Below are positions 14,735-26,305 of a stretch of 64,000 bases of DNA, piece by piece. Each line of letters starts with the position of its first letter. Position 1 is the stretch's first letter. This stretch comes from Viscum album. Lineage: Eukaryota > Streptophyta > Magnoliopsida > Santalales > Viscaceae. The stretch covers positions 1,263,431,424 through 1,263,495,423 of the forward strand of contig OY728147.1 of assembly GCA_963277665.1 (NCBI GenBank), read 5' to 3'. Under the pieces are notes generated by a model. That model saw nothing but the letters and a program-made list of their open reading frames with translations, was not told the DNA's origin and did not search any database. The position numbers and the translations under genes are program-made.

Positions 14735-15244
14735 AATTTGGATTAGTGGTGGAATCTGTTATAGTCTTTGATAGATTTCCAAGTTTTCTTAAATGTTTCT
14801 CCTCGGTTGGGTCACCATTGGATTGTAATATATGGATTTTGTATTTTGATATATGTTGGACCACTTGAGGTCACAGAGTAGCTGGGGTACATTTCTAATC
14901 ATGTGGAATTTCTTTTCTAGTTGATATAAATTCATGATGTTTTCTTCATAACATAGCTCAAGGAATTAAATTGGGATCCCTCTCACATTAATAGTTTTTG
15001 AGGAGATTGAGTTAGAGATAGATGTTTTTGTTGTAGAGTATCCATTGGAGATTGTTGAATCTCATGTGAAATATTTTTACGAGAATTCGATTCCATTGGT
15101 CATAGTGTTATGGTGGAATAGATGAGAATCTCACAAGACATGGTAGTGCAAATCATTGATGAGGGATTAGTGGACTCATGCCTTTTATGGAAATCATTCA
15201 TCAACATGACTTCTTTAGGATAGAATGAATTATAGTTGGGAGTT
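14735..15244 (+). pseudogene. Gypsy pol 3' end: integrase C-terminus with chromodomain-type tail
   Basis: The tail of an interior whose upstream part is missing. The region near 14855-14990 corresponds to the integrase GPFE..ER.G motif and the following conserved block. At 15024-15122 one frame reads FVVEYPLEIVESHVKYF followed by SIPLVIVLWWNR. This matches the chromovirus integrase tail pattern P.EI.D..VK....K.IPLVKV.WRNH. The next LTR begins at 15245, as in the complete interiors. Stops and indels occur throughout. The left edge abuts the truncated third unit of the 2.3 kb repeat. Confidence 0.7.
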
Positions 15245-17464
15245 TGTAACATCCATTTAAATTCATTAATGTTTTTATATTCAAAATTGTATGTTTTCTC
15301 TTTATTAGTGTTTGTGCATAGACTCCCAAGGACTGAGATCCATTAGTGGGTAAAATATCCAAATGATTGGGGATGTATGTTTAATTAAATTAATAGAGTC
15401 TAGGAATAAATGGGTAATGGATTTTTTTTTTGGTTCACCAAATGTTTGGAGAACAATAATGTTATTTCTAGACATTTCTAGACTACAGGGGAAATACCCA
15501 CCTCATAAGGTGTTTAGACACTGTGTATTGGTTACCAAGACAAAGTTGTGAACTATTATATGATGTGATAAGTTTACATGTTGTGAGTGTACAATACACA
15601 CTGTGTAATGGTAAATCGGTATTTAAATAGCGATTTGATAGTTATTTCATTGTACTCTGGATTCTAATACTAAATACATGAAAATGGGTTTCCTACCATT
15701 AATGTTTTACCAGTTGGTATTTTTGGGAAATAAAAAACTGATTAGTATTCCATTATCTCGTATCCATTTTCCTTATCAACCTAGAGACCCTCCTATGAAA
15801 ATTTTAAGATCTTCTCTCCTTCCAAATCATATCATTCCATACCTGATAAATACATCCATTTCATTAGGTTTATCTAGTTGAGTAATAATATAGTTTTTTA
15901 TTTTTCTTCGATCATGGTAGCATTTTTGCGTTGCATTTATGAATAATTTTATTTAGAAGATGATATCCTTTATTCCTCCTAGATATGTTTCCTGGTCCTC
16001 TTTTATATTGTGTCACATTTTTTGGTTTTGGAGTGACATGAATGTTTTGTGAGGCATGGGTTATTTATTTACATTTATTGACCCTTTTAATGAATTGAAT
16101 ATATTTGATGACATGTGCATTGATTATGTGGCCTCTGTTGTTTTTATTGATTTATTTCATTTTTTTTGGATTCAAATACGGGCATTCACGACCCACGTTT
16201 GAGGTTAGTGGTTCTGTCTCAATCCTTTTTTTATTTAATTCATTTATTTTTATTTGAAAATTGAATTATTAATTAAACATAATTATTAATTGATTTATTT
16301 TTGTGTGTGGAAATGCATTGATGATAAAATATTGGTTTCCCATATTTTGGCAAAAGAAAATATTTTTTGAAAGCATTGTGAAATGTATTTCTGAAAGGAT
16401 TTTCAATTAATTATTTTAATGAAATGGTTTGATTAAATGGGTTTGATAATACTGAACCTTTTAATCCTTGCTTACCTAGGTGGAAGTTGTTGTAACAAGA
16501 TTTTTCGTTCATTGGGGGGGGGGGCTACTCATGGGAAGTCCTCCTCTCTAGTCCTATTGTTCTAGGGACATAGTAGACTGGTTAGGAGGGTATCCTTGTA
16601 GTATGTTACTCTATCCTCTAGATTTGATGAATATATATTGGGATGTAAGAAATGATTCTGTCTATGTTTAGGTATGAGTGTCCCAGTTAGGTTGAAATGT
16701 TGTGATCCTTCTTGTGATGTGACTTGTGCTTTAGGAGTTTTCATTTTTTTCTTTATCTACCAAGGGTTGATATGATATATAATTAATTATTCTATTTGAT
16801 TTGTTTTCATTGATATATATATATATATATAATTCTTTAAAAATAGTTTATTTGGATTTTTTTAATTGTAGAAAAGGGGAAAATTAAACATTTATATTAT
16901 GATTCTGTAATAAAAACTATAAAAGGTTTATCATGGATTATATTATATAATGATGATAATTTTCATATTATTATATAGATACTTGTTATAGAACACTTGG
17001 GTGAGATCATACAATTCTAGTTAGCTAACGAACTATGAACCCAATCGATTGTTCAAAAAACCATGGTATGTATTTCAATTTATGGATAGGCAGGGCACTG
17101 TATTGGGGTTATGATGTTTTCTGTCAGCTGTGTCAAGGTAGCTGGTAGTCAGATGTTGGAAATATTCTCATAGTATCTCATAGAGATGTTGGTTTTCTAT
17201 TTTGGTAATCCTTTGACATTGGACTTGTACATTGATATGTTCTGACTATTTTTGAGTTGAATCATTTTCGTTGTCTTCTTTCAGTTATGAAATATTTACC
17301 TATTCATCTATTTTATGTTGTCTATATATATATATATATATTACAAGTTTTTACATCCGGTAGGATGAAATATTTCCCTATATTTTTTATTCTCAAATAC
17401 ATGTCTTCTACCAATGAGGACCGATAATTCACATTGTGTATATTTCAATTTGGTCTGGGTACCT
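15245..17464 (+). repeat. Gypsy array LTR 1
   Basis: Starts TGTAACATCC after a GGGAG purine remnant and ends about 9 bp before the primer site at 17473. The early blocks GACTCCCAAGGA, GTAATGGATTT and ACAGGGGAAATA..CTC, and later AATATTGGTTTCCCATATTTTGG, recur at matching offsets in the other four LTRs. Length is 2220 bp. It contains an 11-base G run at 16514-16524 and TA-repeats at 16814-16832 and 17321-17341. Small ORFs inside are not genes. Confidence 0.8.
16514..16524 (+). repeat. G11 homopolymer
   Basis: Eleven consecutive G in otherwise AT-rich LTR 1. The other LTRs do not have it, so it probably arose locally by slippage, or is a sequencing or assembly feature. Confidence 0.85.
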
Positions 17465-20400
17465 CTTGGAGAGGGTATCTGGGCCAGGTTCATCGAACCC
17501 CACATGGTTATAAAACCATTTATAAAACATGAATTTGAGAATTACTCAGGGGAAAAAATATCATGGTCAAGACATAATTTATTTAACCATGTGGTGACAT
17601 ATGAATTACTATTCTTGGTTATCTAAATTAGACATTATAGGATGCACGATTAGTGTGTGGTTGGAAAACTGTCAAATAGACTATGTATCTTTTAAGAAAT
17701 TAAAATTTAATATTTTTTGTTTTATTTTATTTCATTTTTTGTGAGGATTTTATGGCTTGACCTACGATTATTCTATTTTCTGATTGTTTTTTATTTTTTA
17801 GTGTCTAATAGTATTCCTTTGAGACATATTTCATGGGTTCCTCAAGAGGGTGCATATGATGATACTCTTGAGAATACAATTATAGATTATAATATTAATA
17901 ATGTTATCAGGTGCAAGGATAGTGAAATTGACCAGAATGTAAGCATGTATAGAATGTATTTTTTGGGGTACCACTGGGCGATGGGTGGGATATGGTTTGA
18001 TCATAAGTGTTTTTTTAGTGAGACACTTCCATCATATAACGATAAAAATGATCCTCAACAGATGGTGGATTGGCCCAAAAATATAGACTAGATAATTGGA
18101 TTCATGGTTACAACATAGAGTATCGATGTGATGTAAGGAAAATTTTGACTTAAGGGTTCTATCATGCGATTATGGGATTACATGGTTTAGGAGGATAAGA
18201 TTATGTTTTTTTTACTCTAAGGGTTTTTAGACTCTATTATTCTAGATTTTAATCAACAATCACAAATTATAGAGATGTCTATATAATTACTCACTTTATA
18301 GTTAGGGGACTATTCTTTGTCGACCTACACCAATCAGTTTACTGAATTGGATTATTTTTCTCAAATTAATGATCATCTAAATTCAAAAAATTACATGCAT
18401 GGATAGAGAACATATAACAAAACATTGGTCTTTATGTTGAATAATTAAAACTATGTGGATATGTATCAAAGAGAAATAATGAATGTGATCAATATAGTAA
18501 TAATATGTGGTTACTCTGCCCTTTCTCTTCCACACAGAGACTACATCAGTGGAGAACAAGGGAAAAAGAGGACGTGGAAAGATCATAACTATCATGGTGG
18601 AGGTGGTTATTAGAATTAGGAATTTTCTACACCCCCCATTTTAACTGTTTGTATACCTATGACTTTTTATTATCATGGAATGGTTGAATACATAAGACAT
18701 TCTTTTACTACTCCTACAAAAAAATACTTATGGCTGTCAAGGTCATATACATTGTTTTTATCATGCCATGTGTGCTCCTAGATATGGTTAGTGATAATCA
18801 TCTCTTAAGAATTATTTAATGTATTAGGATGATTTGATGACTTCAAGGATCTAGCCATAGGCATTAGGACTAAAGCAACATCATTTAGTAGATCATTTTC
18901 TATAAGAGGTAGATATAGGTCCAATGATATTGATTGGTTATATCTTTATTTAATGTTTTATAGTGGTTTTTTAACTGATATTGTTTCTTCCCACTAATTT
19001 ATATCAGTGTTTTTTATATGCTAATAAATAAAATGGAGATCATGTCCATATTTATAGAGTTAGAGAGACCTATTTGGAATAGAAAATAGCATGTGATCAG
19101 GTTTCCTTAATTTCAATTGATATATGATGTGGAGTTAATCATGGATTTTTGCATCCTTGATTTGGATTTGTTTAACTTCATCATCTAGTTGGAATTTATT
19201 TTATCTCATCCTATTGTGGTTGATTGTTATCAATGATATGGATTATTTCATGTAGCTGATAAGAGCTCCCAAATGTTTCTGGGAGAGTGGGAACGAGGTT
19301 TGGTCATGCAGGACCTCTTGCCTAGAGGTCAAGATTTTCCAGTCCATTGTAGAAGTTTATCCTACTGAGATTTCTTCTTTTTTTTAAAAAAAATTCCTCT
19401 ATTGTTTAGGATTTTCATGATGTTTTTTGAGATGATTAATACAATATTATTATATAGTGGGATTTAGAGTTTACTATTGAACTGGTTCTATATATTTATT
19501 CACTTTTGATAACTTCTTATTTAATGGAACCAACATAGTTAAAAGAGTCCAAGATTCAGTTGGTTAACTTGATGATAAATAGTTTTGTTCTCTGTAATGT
19601 TTTAAATTGGCTAACCTGAGCACCCTTTGCTATGTAGGTATACTTTTTTCCTCATGTGGATTATTTATTTTAATAGTTAATGTCTAAAAATGTATTTCAA
19701 AATTTGATATTTGTTCTGGATATCATTAGCTCATAGTTTAGGAGTCTGATATTCTGATGGTGGATTTTAGAATTAGGTAAGGTCATTAAGAATATCTAGT
19801 GATGTTGGTTTGTCAAAATAATTCTCCAATAGTTTTTTTGTATTTGAGGAATCAAATATTCCATGAGTGTCTCTAAACATTATTGGTAGTCTTCGTGGAT
19901 GATATATTGGTTTATTTGAGATCCTATCACATCTAGGAGTACCATTTCATTTTGGTTCAAAATATCCAAAGGTGTCACAGTTTGTATAGAAATATTTAAA
20001 AATTGTTTTTCTCGATTCAGTATGTAATGTTCTTATGGTATATTAATTCCAATCTGGCGTTATCAGTTTATATTGAGAATGTGAATGCTATTTTTTCATG
20101 GGAAGATCCACAAAATGTCATTGAGATTCAATGATACCTTGATATTTATTGATACTTTTGAAGGTTCATCAATGATTTTTTAAATGATTCAATATATTTC
20201 ATGACTCATACTATGAAATGGGTAAAATTAACATGTGATGAAAAGTGTCAGTCTTTATTTGATGATCTAAAAAGACATATGACATCGGCTCCTATTCTAA
20301 TTTTATGTGATATTTTTAAGGGGATTATTGTATTATGTGATTATTATGGTTCTAGTTGAGTTTATTTACTTATTAAGGATAAAAATTAGTTGGATTTAAT

Positions 20401-22275
20401 CTCTCATCATCATAAGAATCATGAGAAAAATAACACCTCTCTTGAATAAGATATTTTCAGGGTTATTCAAACTCTCATGTTTTGGTAGAACTATATATTT
20501 GTTGAGATGATCATAACTTATTCTGACCATAAGAGTCGGAGTTACATATTTTCTCAAAAATACATAAATCATAGTTAGAGATGATAGGTTGTGTACCTAT
20601 AGTTGATTACATTTATGTGAAAAACATCTTAGGGAAGGGGAATGTTACTATGAAAACTTTTAGTAGGAATTTACCCTCACATGATGTCTTATAATTGGAG
20701 GAAGAGCTGAACCTAATTGGGATCATTACTTAGTTACATTTGTATTCCCAAGAGGATGATTTATTTGTGGTTATAAACCATGTTACATTATCACTATCCC
20801 TCCTGATTCAATTCTGTAGATTCGACATAAGGATGAAAAGTTCATAGGAATTTGAGAAACCCTTTATGGTAGGCAAAACATTTCTGATTTGTCTTTATAT
20901 TTAGATTGTATTCTATAATTTTGGAATTGTTCTATCATCCAAACATAAATGAGAAGCTAAATTTGGCTTAATTTCATAGTTCTTCATGGGTTCTTCATAT
21001 GAGAACTAATAATATTTGTCATGACATGAGATAACGATTTTGGTGGCCATGTATGAAGCATAAGATTTCTTATTTTGGGTCCCACTTTTACACCAGCCAC
21101 CAAATAAGGTAATAGAATCTGAAACATTTTGAGTTTTTTTCCAGCATCTTTATGTTTCAGTTGGGAAATGAGATAATGTATCAATTTATTTTTTGTGGGA
21201 ATACCATAGAATCCAAATGGGAGAAGTACTATCGGATATTAATTTATTAGTTTAAAATGTCATATAAACTCATTATTATCAAGGACACCTAAAAAAGGAG
21301 TATGTGGTGTGTTTTATGTGAAGGATATAATGTGTTAACCTATGTTTTCTTCTTGTAATAATATAAAATAGGGATCTTAGGTTTTTTTGTGGATCAGGAT
21401 GAGTCTCAATAAGGAAATGGGGATTTAGATCAGTTTGAGTACAACATATCATCCATAGAAGGACAATCATATGGATAATGTTATTCAAGTCTTGCAGGAT
21501 ATGCTCTATGTCAGTGTCTTGAATTTATATGGATCTTGGGATTTTCATTTGGGACTAATTGGGTCTTCTTATGACAATAAGTATCAATTGTGGATCAGAA
21601 ATGTATCCTTTTTAGGATATGTATGGTTTCTAGTTCAGGTAACCTATTTTTTGGGAACAGGTGGCTGAAGAATCATTGTTGGTACTGAGTCATATGTTGG
21701 ATATATAAACACATATTCATGATATACCTTAATATATGTTTATATATTAGATTCGATCAAAATTGAATGCAGATTTGTGGTGGAATCCTCTGGAACATTC
21801 CATAGATGATCAAATTTTCTGGAATGTTTCTCATCAGTTTGTTCACTATTGTCATATAGAACAGGGAATTTTGGTTCAGAGATATGTTGAACCAATTTTT
21901 TCATCGATAATCGTGGGTTATTTGCAGATAGGTTTGAATTTTCTAGTTTAGTTGAAAAGGATTCATGATGTTTTAAAAAGATCATTGATATGAAAATCAT
22001 AACTGGATTCCACTCATGTTATGGGTTGCGTGCATATTGATTTAAATATAGTGTTTTCTATTTTGGAGTAGATAGTTGATATAATTGACTATCATGTGGA
22101 TGTAATGAATGATATGTTTATTTCATTATCCATAGCATTATGGAGACACATTTCATATTTTCAAAATACATGTGAGTGTACATCCTTGATGATGGAGTAG
22201 TGGTCTCACTACTTTCATGGAATTTATTCTTCCACATGAATTTTCTGGAGGTAGAAATTATCATATTGGGGATTT
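17465..22275 (+). pseudogene. Gypsy gag-pol relic, interior 1
   Basis: About 4.8 kb, the usual size for one gag-pol polyprotein, with many stops. The gag N-terminus is readable near 17813 (IPLRHISWVPQEGAYDDTLE), and the DPQQMVDW region near 18055 corresponds to the gag WL.K motif. Reverse transcriptase: the start is near 19525-19650 (LKESKIQLVNLM, then AP). At 19808-19921 a frame reads SPIVFLYLRNQIFHECL, one stop, then VVFVDDILVY. Here the catalytic FVDD box (19892-19903) is intact. RNase H: YSDHKSRSYIFSQK near 20518-20560. Integrase: FWWPCMKHKISYF near 21032-21075 and STTYHP..DNHMDNVIQVLQDML near 21440-21500. The order gag-RT-RH-IN identifies Ty3/gypsy. Separate short frames at 17414, 17717, 21471 and 21763 are pieces of this gene. 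Confidence 0.8.
17473..17491 (+). other. Primer-binding site of gypsy interior 1 (iMet-like)
   Basis: GGGTATCTGGGCCAGGTTC matches 15 of 19 positions of the complement of the plant initiator tRNA-Met 3' end, which starts TGGTATCAGAGCC. Equivalent sites follow LTRs 3, 4 and 5. All readable copies have T at the eighth position, so this may be a family-specific variant. Confidence 0.65.
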
Positions 22276-24157
22276 TGTAACATCCCTTTACCTACTTTTA
22301 GGTATTTCTATAATTTCTCATCATTTACCACTATATTATTTTGTATTCTAGGACTCCCAACAATGGATATATATTTTTCTATATAATATTACCTAATTTT
22401 CTTGATGTATTTATTTTTGAATTAATTGAGTCGGGGTATAAATATGTAATGGATTTGTCGGGTTCCCTATGAGTTTGGAGAAAATCAGAGTGATTTATGA
22501 AAATATTGCAGACTGTAGGGGAAATAATGACTCTATAATGTGTTTACAAACTGTGTATTGGCCATTGGAAAGAATTCATGAACTATTATAATGCGTTAGA
22601 TGTTTTGATATCATGACTTTACCATATAGTCTATATATTGATAAAATATTTTTTTTAACAAAACAACAATGTGATATTCGAAAACTAGGGTTTTATGGAC
22701 TATACAAACTAAAAAACTGTTTAATTCCATGTAAGTATTGATAGTTATATATTTAGAGTGCTGAATGAGTGTTTTCTATTTAATTTTCACGAAACCCTCT
22801 TCCATATGAACCTAGAGTATTTCCTAGTGATTTTATAGGGGTCCACTCCTTCTGAATTGTATAATTAGGAGGTCGATTGTTATTGTAGTAGTGATCATTT
22901 CTATGAGTCAGTATTCTTTCAGTTAACCCTTTGTTATTTATTGTAGTAGTGTCATTACATTGGGTTTATAATTATATCAATTTTATGGTGATCTTCCTAA
23001 TTCCATCTATATCAATGAAGTGATATTTCATTATTGTATTGCTTGTATTTTTATTATGGTGTATCATGTGAGTTTCTTGAGGTATGGGGTGTTTCTTTCT
23101 CTTAGTTATAAATTCAAACTATTATGAGATTTATGGATTATTTTTAGGGTCTCTGCCATTGTCATTGAGTTCATCTTTTTTGGCGAATCCCATTATGAGT
23201 GAGTACAACCTTCGATTGAGGTAGGTGATTCTATATCTATCCTATGTTGGATGAAATCAATTTATCATTTTTTGGTATGTTGTTTAATAATTTAAATTGA
23301 ATAATATATTGATGGATTTTGGTGTGTAGATGTGATTTTTAGTTAAAATATTGGGTTTCCCATATTTTGGTAAAAAAAGGTATTTAAAAATAATTTTCAA
23401 ATGTATTTATAAAATGTTTTTCAATGAATAAAATGAATGGAATGGTTTTATGGAATGGTTTTGAAAATAAAGAACAATGGATACCTAGTGTACTTAGGTG
23501 AAAGGTGTAATAGTTGGCCTTGAAAATTCATTAGGGTGCTCACTCATGGTGTATTTATATTCTTTTAAGACTATTATTCTAATGACTTAGTAGAACTATT
23601 TGGAGGTTCACATTTCTTGTTGTTCCTCTATACTCTTGATTTGATTCAAATATCAATTGACTTGATGTATGTGATTTTCTATGTTTCTATATGAGTGTCT
23701 CTATTTGTCGAACATAGAGTCATCCTTGTCATAATGATAATTTTTCTATTATATTTTACTATTTATCATGTACTATAATGGTTTGATATTATATGTGATA
23801 AATGATTATATTTGATATTCATATATTGATATATGAATATGAAATGATTTGAAACTATTTAACCTGGATTATTTTGGAAAATAGAAAAAAGAGAAAATTA
23901 AATGTTTTGTCATTTTTTATATAAAATACTTATTTTTATAATTATATATCTTCATTAAAGTCAATAAAATAGATATTAAAGTAATGTGACTAGTTATAGA
24001 ACACTAGTGTGAGATTATAAAGATCATGTTAGCTCACACCCCTATGCACCCCTTCAGTGGTGTGTAAAAATTTTAAGGTATTTCGATGTAGGGAAAGGGA
24101 AGGCACAACATTGAGGTGGAAACGTTTTTGGTCATATATTTGGGGTATTTTGTGGTG
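22276..24157 (+). repeat. Gypsy array LTR 2, 3'-truncated
   Basis: Begins TTGTAACATCCC after GGGGATT. It aligns with the other LTRs through the block CACCCCTTCAGTGGTGTGTAA near 24045 and the 'TTTGGGGTATTTTGTGGTG' segment near 24140, then diverges abruptly near 24157. The last few hundred bases, the primer site and nearly all of interior 2 are gone. They are replaced by copia sequence joined inside its pol gene. Confidence 0.75.
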
Positions 24158-24299
24158 ATATTATTTCAACACAAGCCCAAATAACATGGATCCATTGAAA
24201 TATTACATTACATTAACATTTTTTCAAGGATCAAAACCCCGATGACCACAATTGTATTGTGTCTTTGGATACATGGGAATGAATATTCAAACCTGGTGA

Positions 24300-25409
24300 A
24301 AGATCCTCAATATCCCCCATAATGATCATGTTTTTAGACTTACCAAAGCTCTGTATGGTCTTAGACCAGCCCCACATGCCTGGTATGATAGACTCACTGG
24401 ATTTTTGCTTCAAAATAACTATATTAAAGGAAATTCAGATCCAACCATTTTTATAAAGAAAGATAAGAAAAATGTTTTGAGTGATCAAATTAATGTTGAT
24501 GAAATCATATTTGGTTCAACTCAGCAATCTTTAACCGATTATTTTGCAAGTCTAATGAAATCTGAGTTTGAAATGAGTATGATGGGTGAGTTAACTTTTT
24601 TCCTTGGTTTTCAAATTTCCCAAAAACCAGAAGGAACCTACATATCTCAACATAAGTATATTAAGTATCTTCTCAAAAAGTATGTTTATGACAATACTAA
24701 AAGTATAAGTACTCCTATTAGTACATCAAACTCTCTAGATCTTGATGAAGCTGGGAAACTAGTAGATCAAACATATTTTAGAGATATGATAAGAAGTTTA
24801 CATTACTAAACAGCTAGTCGACCAGAATTAATGTTCTTAGTATGCTTATATACATGATATCAATCCAATCCTAAGGAATCTCACTTAAAGGCAGTAAAAA
24901 TAATTTTTCGCTACCTTAAGGGAACAATGGATCCAGGATTATTTTATACTTCTGGAAATGATTTTGTTCTAAAAAACTTTTTTGATGCTGACGTTGGTAG
25001 ATGTAGAATGGATAGAAAAAGTACATCCGGAACATGTCATTTCTTAGGAGATTCACTAGTTTCTTGGTCTTGCAAGAAGAAACATTCTATATCACTTTCC
25101 ACTGCTGAAGCCGAATACGTAGCAGTTGGAAGTTGTTGTGCTCAAGTGTTGTGGATGCAACACACACTCACAGACTATGTCTTGAGTTTTACTAAATCTC
25201 AAATTTTGGGTGATAACACAAGTGCCATTTCCCTAATTAAAAACCCTTCACATCACTCACGTGGAAAACACATAGATATTAGGCATCACTTTCTTAGGGA
25301 TCACACACTAAAAGGAGATATTATTCTTCAGTTTATCGGAACTCAAGATCAACTTGCTGATATTTTCACAAAATCATTGTCTTCTGATATATTTGAATAC
25401 ATTAAATAG
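24300..25409 (+). pseudogene. pol: Copia pol remnant: RT C-terminus and RNase H
   Basis: One frame runs from about 24300 to the natural stop at 25407. It reads HVFRLTKALYGLRPAPHAWY near 24325, then VDEIIFG (the YVDDIIFG active-site box, second Asp replaced by Glu), MSMMGELTFFLGFQIS, and after two stops DRKSTSGTCHFLGDSLVSW and LSTAEAEYVA. GDNTSAI and KHIDIRHHFLRD follow. The RNase H carboxylates are visible: Asp in FFDAD, Glu in TAEAEY and Asp in GDN. Internal stops are TAA at 24807 (in YLTASRP) and TGA near 24858 (CGA to TGA). Gag, protease, integrase and the RT N-terminus are deleted. The altered active site and the stops make it non-functional. It is far better preserved than the gypsy pol relics on both sides. 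Confidence 0.9.
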
Positions 25410-25576
25410 AAGTTAGTAATGATAACTATAAGGTAATCTTTCTTAATTAACTTTCTATTGAAAATGTCTCCTTAGAGTAAAATAATCCTTTTCATAGGGG
25501 GAGTACATTTGTTTGTTAGTGTTACTAAATTTTACTTTTCATAATTTGTTTTTCAAAAGTTTTTTCCTTTTAGGAG

Positions 25577-25800
25577 TTATAATTTCCGGAATAGAAGTTT
25601 GCAGAATGGAAATTTTCTGAAACTACAATTTTTGGAATTGCAATTTCCCAAACAGAAATTTCTCAGGATTGAAATTCTTGGAGTAAGAACTTCCGGATTG
25701 GAGATTTTCGGACTAGGGTTTTTGTAACGAGACTTTCGTAATGAGACTTTCGTAATAAGACTTCTGTATTGAGACATTCGTAATGACATTCTCATACTAA
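25577..25800 (+). repeat. Degenerate 14-16 bp tandem repeat between pol and the extra ORF
   Basis: At 25723-25795 a 14-bp unit GTAAYGAGACTTTC repeats about five times in register, with changes. The preceding 140 bases show looser 15-16 bp units such as GGAATTGCAATTTCCC. A minus-strand frame across it simply reflects the repeat. It lies in the untranslated spacer of the copia element. Confidence 0.75.
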
Positions 25801-26305
25801 AATTCTTATAATGTTTTTTTATTATTCTTTTCGTACCAGGTTTTCCGCACTAAGTTTTTCATACTGTATTTTGCGATTTATGTTTTTTTTCATAGTAAAG
25901 AAGGATGTTACCCATTACGAATAATCCTCCTAACCCAATCCGAAAGGTATGATTTTCTTACTCATGTTTTTGTAATCATACTTTACTAGATGGTATATTC
26001 TTATATTTTGTTTCCATATTGTAGTTTTCATGTATCATTGTTTTAATAAAAACCTCAAAATATCGGATTCATGTTTTCTTGAGAATTGGTTTTCAACCGT
26101 TAGATCTGATCTTAGTTTTTACAACCGTTCAATCAGCCGAGGAAGATGAACTGTTATATCGTTGCCTATTTAAAGGGGACCCCAAATGGTCTTTCCACAT
26201 CGGTTTTTCAAGATTCATCATCCTAAAGCTCTGCCTCTCTATTTTAAAACTTTTCCGATCTTCAGCAATCTTCGTTCCAAACTTCTCAGATGTCTTCAGA
26301 TCCGA

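Larger units (their letters stand above)
10140..14735. repeat. Tandem 2.2-2.3 kb repeat, two full units and a partial third
   Basis: Paired landmarks recur in direct orientation. TTCATCAAACTAT is at 11646 and 13937. CCACARTCWTCAAGAT is at 11562 and 13849. GAGRAAATTACTT is near 10737 and 13026. The AAACYAACACAA block is at 11908 and 14206. Spacings are mostly 2285-2300 bp. The start of the unit (near 10170 and 12450) appears again at about 14600-14720, giving a third, truncated copy. Divergence between units is high. The plus strand is relatively C-rich, opposite to the gypsy array next door, which suggests a minus-strand origin. A minus-strand frame at 13403-13642 (79 codons) has no recognisable family. 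The units could be LTRs of a further retroelement, but no terminal TG/CA, primer site or coding domain was found. Confidence 0.6.

Noticed and set aside
14580..14864. A 94-codon minus-strand open frame.
   Set aside because: It spans the junction of the 2.3 kb repeat and the plus-strand gypsy integrase fragment. The plus strand carries the recognisable motifs.
16514..16524. The G11 run as a G-quadruplex.
   Set aside because: A single homopolymer without further G tracts nearby. Slippage or assembly effects are simpler.
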